NCBI GenBank assembly: GCA_001275005.1 | Contig: JWZX01001282.1 | Coordinates: forward strand, 1-32,243 | Length of the DNA: 32,243 bases | DNA from: Chrysochromulina tobinii | Taxonomy: Eukaryota; Haptophyta; Prymnesiales; Chrysochromulinaceae | Reading direction: 5' to 3' | The notes under the pieces: model-generated | Seen by the model: only the letters and a program-made list of their open reading frames with translations | What the model was told of the DNA's origin: nothing | Databases searched by the model: none | Shown here: one piece after another, positions 17,801-26,390 of the stretch | How positions within the stretch are numbered: position 1 is the first letter of the stretch | Layout: the number at the start of each line of letters is the position of its first letter | Made by a program: the position numbers and the translations under genes

Positions 17801-20800
17801 GCTGTACGGACGACGTGTTCCCCCATCGGGCGACTCGCCTCTGGAGCAGCCATCACGGTTGCGTCGACCCACGTGTCACCGGGCCCCGCTACGATATCAG
17901 GGCAGCCTGCGTTGGTGCGGGGGGGCGCGGCGACATGGCGTTCGCCCTTTTTTGCCGCCGCCGTCGTCGCCTTGACGTCGGCTCCCGCCTCGCTCGCCTT
18001 CAACGTGCTGACCCCACCCGCCCGCCCATCGATGCGCACCATGAGACGCTGCCCAGCCGCATAGGCTCTCACGCCCGCTGCGCCTGTCTGTCGAAGCCGC
18101 TGCCACGCCCACGCCTCCACCACTCTCTCGAGCTCGCGTCGGTCGACGGTCACTGCCACGATGAGCGCCGCGTGGATCACTCCGATGGACGCGGCCATGT
18201 GCGCCGCCGCCGCGTGCGCGAGCGCCCTCTCCTTCGCTGCAGTCGCCTTAGCGGCTGCCTGCTCGGCGCTGGTGGCGACTTCACATATCGCGTGCGCCAT
18301 CTGGACCGTCTGCTCGACCGCCATCTGCGCGGCACTCACCTTTTCGCGCGCCGCCTGCGCCGCCTTGGCCGCCTCGTCCGCCTTCATTGCAGCCATGTTG
18401 AACCCACCGCCGCGCTTGGGCGCGCCGGCACCCAGCTTGGCGCCCATCTCGGCCGCCTTGGTGACAGCAGCTGTGAGCTCAAGCGCCTTGGCCTCGGCCA
18501 CATCGCGCTCGTTCCGTGCGGCGACCGCCTTCTCCTCGTCCGCCGCTGCCTGCTTCTCGGCAACCTTGGCCGAGGCTCTCCGCTGCTCCGCACGCTCGAT
18601 GGCCGCCACCTCCTCCTCCTTGGCCGCCGTCGCCATCCCCTCTGCAAGATTCGCCTGTGTGAGAGCGTCGGCCGCGTCGGCCTTGGCCTTTCTGATGCGC
18701 TCAATGAGGGATACGATCGGCAAGCGGAGCGGCTCCGACGCGTTCTGCAGCCTCGTGAGCTCGCGGCAGATCGCATCCGATGTCTCGCGAATCTTGGCAT
18801 GCGTCCCTGGGCCCGTCCACCCGCCGCTCTCGCCGCCGCTCTTGCCCCCGCTCTTGCCGCCCCTTCGACCATCGCTTCGCTCATCGTCATCATCGTCGCT
18901 CTCGTCGTTACCACCCTTGATCATACGCTTGGGCGTGCGTTGCATGCCACCGCCGCCCTTTGCCTCGTCCGCGATCGCGCCGTCGGCAGGTGGGATCATC
19001 GTCACCAAGCTGACGAGCTCTTGCAGCACGCCGTAACTTATGCGCATGTCTGCAAGCACCGCCTCGATGGCATCGGCCGGCGGCACGTGCCAGGGCAAGA
19101 CTGCATGGCTCAATCCATCAAGTGTCAACCTATGCTCGACGCTCGTGTCGCCAAAAAGTGGCCGGGCCGTCTGCGGCTTTGTCAGCGCGGGATGGGCCTC
19201 CGGAAGCGCCATGGATGGCTGTGCCGACGGGTCCGAGGCACGGATGCCGCCACCTCTGATGAGCTGGGGGTCGAGTGACACGCTGCCGCCGCCCTCCTCC
19301 TGCTCGCCCACGTGCGCTACCACGGAGCAGAGTTTCGTCGAGCCTTCGGAGCCCGCAAGCCGCGACTCTGGGTCGTCGAGCATGGCGACCCTCTGCCCTG
19401 CGGCCAAGCGCACCTCTTGCCGTCGCACCGTGCCGAGCTCGGGCGGGATTGTGGGCGGCGTGGGCAGGGCTGTGTGCAGCATCTGTGCGATGGAGCGCGC
19501 CATGTGCCACGCGAGGCGCTTCTGCCACTTGCCGAGTGTGGGCAGCAGTAGCCGACGCAGCGCACCACCCAGCATCGGGAAGAGCAGGTTGGCAATGTGG
19601 AGGTCGCTCGGGTTGCATGTAGCGGAGGACTCGCAGTGGGTACCAGGGGGAGGCTCCGGGAGGGAAGAGCCACGAGCGAGCTCCGCCGCGAGCGCCTCTG
19701 CCTGCGAGCTCTTGGCCGTCAGCTCGGTGGCGAGGGAGAGCACCGTGATGCAGAGCTTGAAGCAGTGCTGAGCGTGCGCTGTCCACTCGGCAGGGGGTGA
19801 GCGATGGCCGAGCTTCCAGAGCTGAGGCGTTGTGCTGCTGGTGCCGCCCGTTGTGTTCACCGGCCCGTTGCTGCCGCATGCATTTGCCATCCGCCGTCGA
19901 GCAGCTGCAGGGGATGCATCGACTTGCATGCCCCCATGCTCCGCGCGGACATGAGCGCTCTTGTCCTCCGTGCTTGGCTGTTTGCTCTCCTCGGCTGTGG
20001 CAGGGCTGTCAGCAAGCAGGGCGTCCACAACGGCAGTGGCCTCTTGCAAGCGTCTCAGGCTGCCTTTCTCGTCTGCGATCCTCGGCAAGATTCCCCACAG
20101 CTCATCATCGTTCGCACAGCCGGCGTGCAGGGCGCCGATGCTCTCGCACTCTCGGAGGTGCACGCGCAAGCGCACGGCCGCCGCCTCACTCAGCTGGAAC
20201 TGCTCGCAGAGCTCGTGCGCCGAGGCGCCGCGGAGCTCGGAGAGCTCGAGAGGCACCGGTTGCCACTCGAGCAGCATCTCGCACACGAGCGAGGCCGCAT
20301 CGAGCAGCGGGCTCGTCGCGGGCAGATCTGCAGCGCTGAAGTCGAGGAGCCATACCATGCCGCGCACGTCGGCGAGGATGGCCGAGGAGCACAAGCTGCC
20401 GTGCTGCAGCACCTCGAGCGGCCGCCAGCCGTGAAGCCAGGAGGAGGAGGGTGGCAAGCGCGAGCCCGTAGTGTCGTGGGCACTCCTGTTGCTATCCGTG
20501 CGAGGGGAAAGCTTCTCCCCGCGCGCTTGGGTGGAGATTCCGCTATCGCCGCTGCCGACGCCGACGCCGATGGTGCATGGGCGCTGGCGCGGAGTGGCGT
20601 TGGCGGCCCGCAGGTTGCGGGGGGAGAGCAACTGTCGTAGGCTAGAGGATCTCGGAGAGGGCGACGGTGAGGAGCGGGAGCGAGGAGAGCGTCTTGGAAG
20701 GGAAGGTGAGGATCGTCCAAAAAGGGAAGGCCGTGGTGAGGATTCAAAAGATCCCCTCACCACGGCCTCACTGCTGATTGGAGGGGGCACCGGCAGCGTG

Positions 20801-23800
20801 AGCGCTCGTAGCAGCGGCGGTGGCGGCGGCGGTGGGGGCGGCATCGGCAGCGTCCGGGACGCCGGCGTCGGAGGTGCCAGCACGGCTGGTGAACTGCGGC
20901 CGAATGCAGATCCAAACGCGAGGAGCTCGTCGTCGTCGTCGTCGTCGCCGAGGGACAGTAGCGTGGCCCTTGCAGCAGCGGCCATGTACGCAGCGTTTGA
21001 AGCGGCCTGCGATGCAGCGGTGGCGGCCGCAGCAGCGGCGGCGGCGGCGGTGGCGGTGGCAGTGGTGGCGGCGGTGGCGGCGGCGGTGGCGGCGGTGGCG
21101 ACGGCGTGAGCGTCCGGTGCAACGCCCCCTGAGCTCTGAGGCGACCTAGGAGGCACGAGGGGGGGCGATAGGAGGCTGCTACTGGCCAGCGAGGTAGCGA
21201 GCACGCGAGGGCTGAGCGCATTTGCGCTGCCGCCACGATGCGCGGCATGGCCTCTTTGGGGCGACCCCTCGGGCGACGTGATCCCAGCGGGCGCGCCGTC
21301 AGTGTAGATCGCATGCTGCAGCTGACCCGACGCTGCAGCTGACCAGCCGCGCGGTGTTGCGGCTGGAGTGAGCAACCTCATAGCCTCGGGCTGCCGCAGG
21401 CGGTGCAGCAGCTGCAGTAGCTCCACGAACGGTGAACATGCGATCTCGCCGATCTCGTCCGCCTCGGCCACGAAGGCGAAGCTCGAGGCGCTCGCCGCGT
21501 CGAGGTGGGCAGGGCACTGCACGTGCCCGTCAGCGCGGATCCGTATGCGGTGATCCGTCTCGCAAGTACCGGTAGCGCCCGTCTCGGAGGCCAGCTGCAT
21601 CAGGCACGCCCGCAACGCCTCAGGCATCTGCGGCCACTCAGGTGGCTCAGCCGAGCTGATCGAGCTTAAGGGCGGCGGTGGTGGCCGGAAGAGCGCCGCC
21701 AGGAGTCCGGCCAGTCGGTGTGCCTCGACGTCAAGCAGCCCACCAGTGCTCGTGGAAGCCACGTTAGCACGCCGGGGACCCGCCATGGCTAGGTTGTTGA
21801 GCGGCCCGCCAGCGCCCCAGAGCTCGCGGAGGATGGCTTCGAGCCCTTCCGGAGGGAATGGGGTGCCTGGAGGGAATGGGGTGCCTGCTCCGTCGCGTCC
21901 TCGACTGCCACTAGCATGCTGGCCAGCGCCAGGCGCGGGATTGTCAGAGGTGATGGGATCAGCTGAGGCGAGGGCGGAGCTGCCATGAAGGCCTCCTTGC
22001 CGCCCGCCGAGGGCGCCGCCCTGGCCGTTGGCATTGCGATTGCCACCCGCACCATGGCCGCCGGCGTTGAAGGAGTTTGACGGATGCTGGCGCGAGTGCT
22101 GTGGCACGGGCGGCTGCAGTGCGCTGCATGCCTTGAGCATGGATTGGAACGAGGAAAGAAGCTGGGCGCGCTCGAGTAACTGCGTGTGGTACTCAGGCAG
22201 CGCCCAACACGCATTGGTCACGCTGAGCACCGCGCCGCCGCAGCTGCCGCGCCCTCCAGCCCTACGTAGCGTCTCAGCCGTCGTGGCGGCGCTGCCGTCG
22301 AGCCGTCGGCCATCGACGGCTGCAAAGAGCGGCCCGCGCACCACCTTGATGGCCGAATCCATTCCGATGGTGATCCCGAGCGACCGGATGCGCTCGGTCT
22401 CGGACAGCAGCACGCCAGCCTCCCCGAGCATCGCCAGCACTGGTTCGTACGGCGCACCCTGTGCATCGAAGCTCGCAGCACGCACGAAGAAGAGCGGAGC
22501 CAACGCAGCGGCGGAGGCGGCAGTGGTGGCGGTGGCGGTGGAAGCGACGGCAGCAGCAGTGGCGGGTGCGATGGCGGCGTGTGATTGGCACTGATGCAGT
22601 AAGGTCAGCTCGAGTCGGGCGCAGTGCCGGAAGAGCTGCTCGAGCAGATGGATCATCACCCAATCGAGCATCAGACCTCCGTTGCACTCAATCACGAGGC
22701 TGATGTACTCTGGAGGAAGCACACCATCGCCTTCCACGCCATCGCAGAGCAGCTGCCCCTCGATGCGGCCCTGCCAGAAGACGATCCCATCGGCCATCGC
22801 GCGGTGGACATCGATCCACACAAACGTGTCATAGGGACGAAAGGGGAGCTGCTTGCTGCCGCGGTCGACGTTCCTCTCTGCAGACATCGCCGCAGCTGCC
22901 TCAGCCGCATCGCTCTCACGTGAAGGCAGTAGCAGCCCGTTTTCCTCGTCGTTATAAACGGACGCCTCGGCGGCAGCAAGGTTGCTGCTGCTGCTCAAGC
23001 TGCTGCTGTTGAAGCTGCTGCTGAAGCTGCTGCTGAAGCTGCTAGCCGCTCTGCCGCTGCCTCGGCCCGCATGCGGGCCGCGTTCCTCCTCGCCCAGCAT
23101 GCAAGTGCTCACCACGGCGCCCGATCCCTTCCCCACAGGTCGCCACCTGCCCGCATGCGTGCCGCGTTCGAGTCCTCCGCTGGCGCGGGCAGCTGCTTCG
23201 GCCGCACGCTCGAGCGGCGTGCGCACGAGGGGCGTCCGATGACGCAGCATGCGTGTGAGCCCGCCACGAAGGATCCTCGGCAGCTGCTCACCATACCATC
23301 CATGCACGGCACGCTCTGGAGCGCGCGCAGCAGACAGAGGGCTCGGCGCCCTCACGCTTCCTCGGCTGCCGATCCCGATCGTCGGGAGCGTGCGAGGCTC
23401 GCTAGCCGCCGGCGGCCAGCCAAAGGCAGCCGCCACCTCATTGGAGGTCCTAATAGGCATCAAGAGCTTAGCATCTCGGCGGCCAAGGCCATCAAAGGGC
23501 CGATAATACTGGCTCGCCACGATCGAGGGCGCTGCGAGCGCCTCACCGACGCTGCATTGGAATTGCAGATCGGGACGCAGTAGCGCTCCGCTGCCGCCGC
23601 CTGACAAATCGGCCGCTGCAGGCCCGGCGGCCATCGACGCGGCCGCCAGCACTCCACCGGCCGCCGCTGCGGCTTCCGACGAACCGCTGTGGGACCACGC
23701 TACCGGCGGAGCGAGGGATGACCTTCCCATGACAAGTCCATGTTCGTACGTGGCGAGCACGTCGCGCAGCATCGCCTCGGTGTACACGGGCGCGTCTGAT

Positions 23801-24600
23801 GCGCAGGGCGGCGCGCGCACTTGCTCGGAGGGGCCAACGACGAGCTCGTGCAGCGCCGCGCTGTTGAGCTGTATCAAAAGTTGTTCGAAGCTCACCCAAC
23901 CATCACTTATGTCGAGCGTGGCCCAGGCGGCACTGGGCACGATCGACGCGGGCGGTGGCGCTCGCGGCGCGCGGTGGCGCATGAGCTCGTCCAGCAGCAT
24001 CGCGCAGCGCACGTGCGGGTCGACAGCCGCGGCTGCCGAGGGCTGCGGCTCCGCACCGCCGTCACGCTTGGCTCCGGTGCTGCGTCGACGAACTCCGCTC
24101 GGCTTGCCGACAGCGCTGTTGCTGCCCTGCTTCTTTGGCGATGTGCGCGCCGGGTGCGCGGATGCGCGGAAGCTTGCTCGTGGCGAGTCGCTCGTGGCAG
24201 CTCGCGCGCGGAAGCTCGCTCGTGGCGAGTCGCTCGTGTCCCACGCGCTCAGGCCTACACGCGCACCTGTAGCGGAAGCGTGGTTGCTGACGCTGAGGAC
24301 AATGCTCGTTTGGGAACGGGCGAGCCCGGGCTTGGCGAGGCTGCTACTGCTGCTGCTGCGACCACTCGGAGGCGGCCACGCCGGGCTGCTGTGCCGACCC
24401 GTGCCGTGCTGCCGCTTTGAGGCCTTGGCAGCGGGGGTCGTTGCACCGGCCTCTGGCTGGGTGGCGGCAAGTGGCTCTGCAGTGGCTTTCGGGCCCACAT
24501 GCACGTCGAGCGTTGGGATAACAATGATGATGTCGTTGGTCATTTCGGGAGGGGGCAGTGGTGCCGTCCAGCGTGGTAGCACGGCCGGGTGCTGCCACAT
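14884..24600 (-). CDS. Giant NACHT-LRR (NLR/STAND-like) protein with Tpt1/KptA-like N-terminal module
   Basis: A single uninterrupted frame of 3238 codons begins at the ATG at 24600 (M20 at 24543 is an alternative). Residues 1-195 are Ser/Arg-rich and disordered. Residues 201-242 (LMRHR, then LDISDGWVSFEQLL), 431-459 (AVHGWYGEQLPRILRGGLTR...) and 590-635 (FVWIDVHRAMADGIVFW...LPPEY) follow the order of Tpt1/KptA RNA 2'-phosphotransferase, with long low-complexity insertions. Residues 1395-1440 (QHGSL...VWLLDF) resemble APH/kinase-like phosphotransferases. An Ala/Glu-rich coiled coil occupies about 1960-2135. A NACHT NTPase follows: Walker A GPYEGKT (2448-2454), Walker B LLIDGLDE (2531-2538), TSRP (R2566), and HLSFQEYY at 2946, typical of the helical region after NACHT. 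A KOW/Tudor-like patch is at about 2834-2866 and RI-type LRRs at about 3050-3215 (LKLNLASNHL, LTTLDLSQNCLG, LRELNVSYNGIG, LTALDIGGNIIG). It is predicted to be an intracellular sensor switch. Confidence 0.88.
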   Translation of the reverse strand: MWQHPAVLPRWTAPLPPPEMTNDIIIVIPTLDVHVGPKATAEPLAATQPEAGATTPAAKASKRQHGTGRHSSPAWPPPSGRSSSSSSLAKPGLARSQTSIVLSVSNHASATGARVGLSAWDTSDSPRASFRARAATSDSPRASFRASAHPARTSPKKQGSNSAVGKPSGVRRRSTGAKRDGGAEPQPSAAAAVDPHVRCAMLLDELMRHRAPRAPPPASIVPSAAWATLDISDGWVSFEQLLIQLNSAALHELVVGPSEQVRAPPCASDAPVYTEAMLRDVLATYEHGLVMGRSSLAPPVAWSHSGSSEAAAAAGGVLAAASMAAGPAAADLSGGGSGALLRPDLQFQCSVGEALAAPSIVASQYYRPFDGLGRRDAKLLMPIRTSNEVAAAFGWPPAASEPRTLPTIGIGSRGSVRAPSPLSAARAPERAVHGWYGEQLPRILRGGLTRMLRHRTPLVRTPLERAAEAAARASGGLERGTHAGRWRPVGKGSGAVVSTCMLGEEERGPHAGRGSGRAASSFSSSFSSSFNSSSLSSSSNLAAAEASVYNDEENGLLLPSRESDAAEAAAAMSAERNVDRGSKQLPFRPYDTFVWIDVHRAMADGIVFWQGRIEGQLLCDGVEGDGVLPPEYISLVIECNGGLMLDWVMIHLLEQLFRHCARLELTLLHQCQSHAAIAPATAAAVASTATATTAASAAALAPLFFVRAASFDAQGAPYEPVLAMLGEAGVLLSETERIRSLGITIGMDSAIKVVRGPLFAAVDGRRLDGSAATTAETLRRAGGRGSCGGAVLSVTNACWALPEYHTQLLERAQLLSSFQSMLKACSALQPPVPQHSRQHPSNSFNAGGHGAGGNRNANGQGGALGGRQGGLHGSSALASADPITSDNPAPGAGQHASGSRGRDGAGTPFPPGTPFPPEGLEAILRELWGAGGPLNNLAMAGPRRANVASTSTGGLLDVEAHRLAGLLAALFRPPPPPLSSISSAEPPEWPQMPEALRACLMQLASETGATGTCETDHRIRIRADGHVQCPAHLDAASASSFAFVAEADEIGEIACSPFVELLQLLHRLRQPEAMRLLTPAATPRGWSAAASGQLQHAIYTDGAPAGITSPEGSPQRGHAAHRGGSANALSPRVLATSLASSSLLSPPLVPPRSPQSSGGVAPDAHAVATAATAAATAATTATATAAAAAAAAATAASQAASNAAYMAAAARATLLSLGDDDDDDELLAFGSAFGRSSPAVLAPPTPASRTLPMPPPPPPPPPLLRALTLPVPPPISSEAVVRGSFESSPRPSLFGRSSPSLPRRSPRSRSSPSPSPRSSSLRQLLSPRNLRAANATPRQRPCTIGVGVGSGDSGISTQARGEKLSPRTDSNRSAHDTTGSRLPPSSSWLHGWRPLEVLQHGSLCSSAILADVRGMVWLLDFSAADLPATSPLLDAASLVCEMLLEWQPVPLELSELRGASAHELCEQFQLSEAAAVRLRVHLRECESIGALHAGCANDDELWGILPRIADEKGSLRRLQEATAVVDALLADSPATAEESKQPSTEDKSAHVRAEHGGMQVDASPAAARRRMANACGSNGPVNTTGGTSSTTPQLWKLGHRSPPAEWTAHAQHCFKLCITVLSLATELTAKSSQAEALAAELARGSSLPEPPPGTHCESSATCNPSDLHIANLLFPMLGGALRRLLLPTLGKWQKRLAWHMARSIAQMLHTALPTPPTIPPELGTVRRQEVRLAAGQRVAMLDDPESRLAGSEGSTKLCSVVAHVGEQEEGGGSVSLDPQLIRGGGIRASDPSAQPSMALPEAHPALTKPQTARPLFGDTSVEHRLTLDGLSHAVLPWHVPPADAIEAVLADMRISYGVLQELVSLVTMIPPADGAIADEAKGGGGMQRTPKRMIKGGNDESDDDDDERSDGRRGGKSGGKSGGESGGWTGPGTHAKIRETSDAICRELTRLQNASEPLRLPIVSLIERIRKAKADAADALTQANLAEGMATAAKEEEVAAIERAEQRRASAKVAEKQAAADEEKAVAARNERDVAEAKALELTAAVTKAAEMGAKLGAGAPKRGGGFNMAAMKADEAAKAAQAAREKVSAAQMAVEQTVQMAHAICEVATSAEQAAAKATAAKERALAHAAAAHMAASIGVIHAALIVAVTVDRRELERVVEAWAWQRLRQTGAAGVRAYAAGQRLMVRIDGRAGGVSTLKASEAGADVKATTAAAKKGERHVAAPPRTNAGCPDIVAGPGDTWVDATVMAAPEASRPMGEHVVRTADGHELSLVLNPWNHGPLDLPTIRFDHVRARHARTMRVQHATLVDGLSGRRLDVLEQCVPIEIVMEEAGTTLFRDRQRAAAATTASTTAPASSSSAAPEAGSWASAAQATAGASEQAGKRGLWGLLHAATASGVRGVPSDYSDEVESVVDVTSLAAWLQAAHATRCRAANSRRPACVLLTAGPYEGKTCLLSQLVTGMIRDEQCALVPILVRSHELEAKLSQPRSRTLFAHSWNWVDAFLQSEYGAGTDIYRFLRQAMLARRALLLIDGLDEGGTARAAIERHIVDVLAPQGHTMVVTSRPAGLRGDLFAEHFVRLRLAPLSDSQQLEVIQRRVGGKLAVGGVAGSGGVAGGAPSSAGAAAGSAVLERYLRDKVPVDLETGQRVSGNPWMLSVVLTIFQSRQPFSQAKRDGMAKRVGGGNVRADGGAEAAELIDAMPTTVALYDLATRSVLEREGLIVTRDCHVATMSGVSGVSARDLGVIDGSTTTAAAAASCAEQVDELQSSASETGNEAALAQLGALLQATFFEAHAMQRRIIDETVLDEAALGLVRPNVLHAIRADMAPFEGRAEQGHYVEVLAGPCVGKRGVVSARPFRVRFVDGTSSEELRESDFRSSGLDEQSGRAFEARQRQQRRSAVRAACEQLPPVTLEALRAMRVRVTQDRLPLLKLLQLEPLQMQSSHLSFQEYYTACAICLGRRLPASAAAPWRWDAWWRNTLLLGMEMGEAFGRGLLMAVGESAQLLDLNSKIAGDRPTSLLAISQLLLGCATVALAHNTLVPHEALPLAEGLRASTSLLKLNLASNHLCGVWFDNGRFEGEYSPMGIGALADALVANSSLTTLDLSQNCLGVSYINGVRAASIEGISLVAQAASASRSLRELNVSYNGIGPQGGKAIGDAFGGSATLTALDIGGNIIGLKGGKAVAEALRTNAAFVFVDVRFNSLDEATKALLVEVADERAAGSGIERKAAVKVLLD
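20990..21110 (-). repeat. Ala/Thr-coding GGCGGT-type simple repeat
   Basis: A run of GCGGTGGCGGT-like units encodes an Ala/Thr/Val-poor ATAATAAAT stretch of the giant protein (about residues 1165-1205). A polyAsp run (GTC repeats near 20930-20945) and an SR/SP-rich run (20650-20720) lie next to it. These linkers separate the Tpt1-like and kinase-like parts. Confidence 0.75.
24164..24238 (-). repeat. 33-nt direct repeat in the NLR-like gene
   Basis: GCGCGGAAGCTYGCTCGTGG... occurs at 24164-24196 and 24206-24238, encoding the repeated SDSPRASFRA in the disordered N-terminus. One mismatch separates the copies; the period is 42 nt. Confidence 0.85.
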
Positions 24601-24778
24601 CTACGGCAAGTACTGTCTTTTCGGGAGTTCTCGATCCAATCTCTGGTCTTCATGAAATGATGCGTCGTGGTGCATGCAAGTACCGGTAAGTCAGTAGGGG
24701 TTGCCTCTGCTCTCAAAAACTCTCAACATGAACTATAATAAGTGTCAAAAGAAGAAAAACCATTCATCCGTATCACAA

Positions 24779-25864
24779 TCACTGCGGCGAGCTGCCTGCG
24801 CCGCCAAGCAGCGTGTTGGGCAGCGCGAGGCCTGCCGCCGCGATGCGACGCTCGGTCTCCTCCCACAGAGCCTTCCGCGCCTTCCCCGTCTCATCAGCGC
24901 ACGCGGCGTTTGGCATGGCGAGGGCGCAGTCCATCAAATAAGCGCCGGCCGGCAGAGCCTCGGCGGGCGCAAGGCAGGCATAGAGCTGCGTCGACGCGCC
25001 TTGCGCCTCGTCCTTGTCGCAGTATACCTTGCTGATCAGCCACGTCGCCAAAAAGTTGCCGTGGCGCCAGAGCGGCGTGGCGATCACGCCAGGATGCAAC
25101 GACACGCTCACGATCTCTGAGTTTGCCTTGAGCAGCTCGTCCGCGAGGCCCTTGGCGAAGAGGATGTTGGCGCCCTTGCTCTGCCCGTACGCCCCCCACT
25201 TGGTGTACTTGCGCCGCACAAAGTCGAGGTCGGACGCGTCGACTTCCCCCATGCCATGGGCAATCGACGCAACTGTCACGACGCGGCCGTCGGGCTCCAT
25301 GAAGGGCAGGAGCAGGCGGGTGAGGGCAAAGTGGCCGATGTGGTTGGTGCCGATCTGCAGCTCGAAGCCTTGCTTGGTCTGCTGCTGCGGACACGCCATG
25401 ACGCCAGCATTGTTCAGTAGCAACGAGATGGACCTCTCCGTCTCGGCAATTTCCTTGTGTGCCGCCGCGATCGAGTTCAGATCAGCGAGGTCGAGCTGCT
25501 GCACCCGAGCCCGTGAGGTATCGACACCCTCGAGTGATGCGAGTGCGGCCCGTCCCGCGTTCGCATCGCGAGAGCACAGCACGACACGGCACCCGGCCTT
25601 AAGCAAAACTGCGACGGACTGCAAGCCGAGTCCCGAATTCCCCCCCGTCACTACTGCGGTGCCTCCCCGTTCGACATATGATGGAAGGCCTTTGGCACGG
25701 TACTTGGCCAGGACGTCGCTGCCCGTTGACTTGGGTCCGAGGGCGAAACCGGTTTCACGGAACTTGGCTAACACATCGCTGCTCGTTGACTTGGGCCCGA
25801 GGACGACACCGCTTGCAGCAGAGAGACCCAGGATTGCGACAGATGCGTGCAGCCTCCGTAGCAT
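24779..25864 (-). CDS. Short-chain dehydrogenase/reductase, retinol-dehydrogenase/WWOX-like
   Basis: This 361-residue protein starts at the ATG at 25864. It has a Rossmann fold with TGGNSGLG (73-80), the NNAG motif (151-154), catalytic Ser200 and the YGQSK motif (Y226, K230), then HPGVIAT (257-263), which is typical of the classical/extended SDR group that includes retinol dehydrogenases and WWOX. NAD(P)H-dependent oxidation or reduction of a lipid-like substrate is expected; the substrate is not predictable. The N-terminus (about 1-20) is hydrophobic and may be a signal or transit sequence. Residues 22-60 are two tandem copies of LGPKSTxSDVLAKxR, a 60-nt duplication not part of the SDR fold. 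It lies 178 nt left-to-right from the NLR-like gene start, same strand. Confidence 0.93.
   Translation of the reverse strand: MLRRLHASVAILGLSAASGVVLGPKSTSSDVLAKFRETGFALGPKSTGSDVLAKYRAKGLPSYVERGGTAVVTGGNSGLGLQSVAVLLKAGCRVVLCSRDANAGRAALASLEGVDTSRARVQQLDLADLNSIAAAHKEIAETERSISLLLNNAGVMACPQQQTKQGFELQIGTNHIGHFALTRLLLPFMEPDGRVVTVASIAHGMGEVDASDLDFVRRKYTKWGAYGQSKGANILFAKGLADELLKANSEIVSVSLHPGVIATPLWRHGNFLATWLISKVYCDKDEAQGASTQLYACLAPAEALPAGAYLMDCALAMPNAACADETGKARKALWEETERRIAAAGLALPNTLLGGAGSSPQ
25683..25802 (-). repeat. 60-nt tandem duplication in the leader of the dehydrogenase
   Basis: Two 20-codon units encode LGPKSTSSDVLAKFRETGFA and LGPKSTGSDVLAKYRAKGLP. The copies are clearly alike at DNA level (GTTGACTTGGGYCCGAGG shared), so the duplication is recent. 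Confidence 0.85.
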
Positions 25865-26390
25865 GTTTTTCGAAGAGGCGTGTGAACGAAGCCCTTCACG
25901 TTCACGTTAAATTGCCATCTGCAACGAAGCCCTTGATGTGAATTGCGGTGTGCATGTTGTTGTTGAGGGGCTCATGAGTGCGTCAAGGTGGTCCTGTCCC
26001 GGGACGCGGGAGCTCGGTGTCATCCCGTAGGAATCCTAGGTGTAGGCTAGAGAACACCATGATGGTGCCGAGGACCGTCACAGCCAAATATCTTTAGTAA
26101 AATATTTAAAACCGACTCGGACACTGTGCCCAGCGCTCGGAGACAGAGCTCAACAAAAAAGACCACCCTGCAGTCCGCCCCGGAACGATGCAAAACGAGA
26201 GCCACAGGCCACAACGACACGCACAGACCCACAGAGTCGCTGCTCGCACACGGCCACGCACAGACGCACACGACGACGTCGTAAAACCAGCGAGTCATCC
26301 AGCACGACACACACATGGTCACATGCTGAGGTTGGCGCATCATGACTCAGTGCAGAGCTCCTCGTCACGCCACGGACAGAAGGGCGCTGT
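25865..26390. other. Intergenic region, no gene recognised
   Basis: This 526-nt spacer lies between two leftward genes. AACGAAGCCCTT occurs at 25885-25896 and 25923-25934, and CACCATGATGGTG near 26056-26068 is palindromic. An AT-rich patch (ATATCTTTAGTAAAATATTTAAAA) lies near 26089-26112. No domain-bearing frame or RNA was seen. Confidence 0.55.

Noticed and set aside
18161-19036. 291-codon Ala/Ser-rich plus-strand frame
   Set aside because: Antisense of the coiled-coil segment; composition mirrors the opposite strand.
17683-19278. 531-codon plus-strand frame inside the giant gene
   Set aside because: Antisense shadow of the NLR-like coding sequence; Arg/His-rich with no domain.
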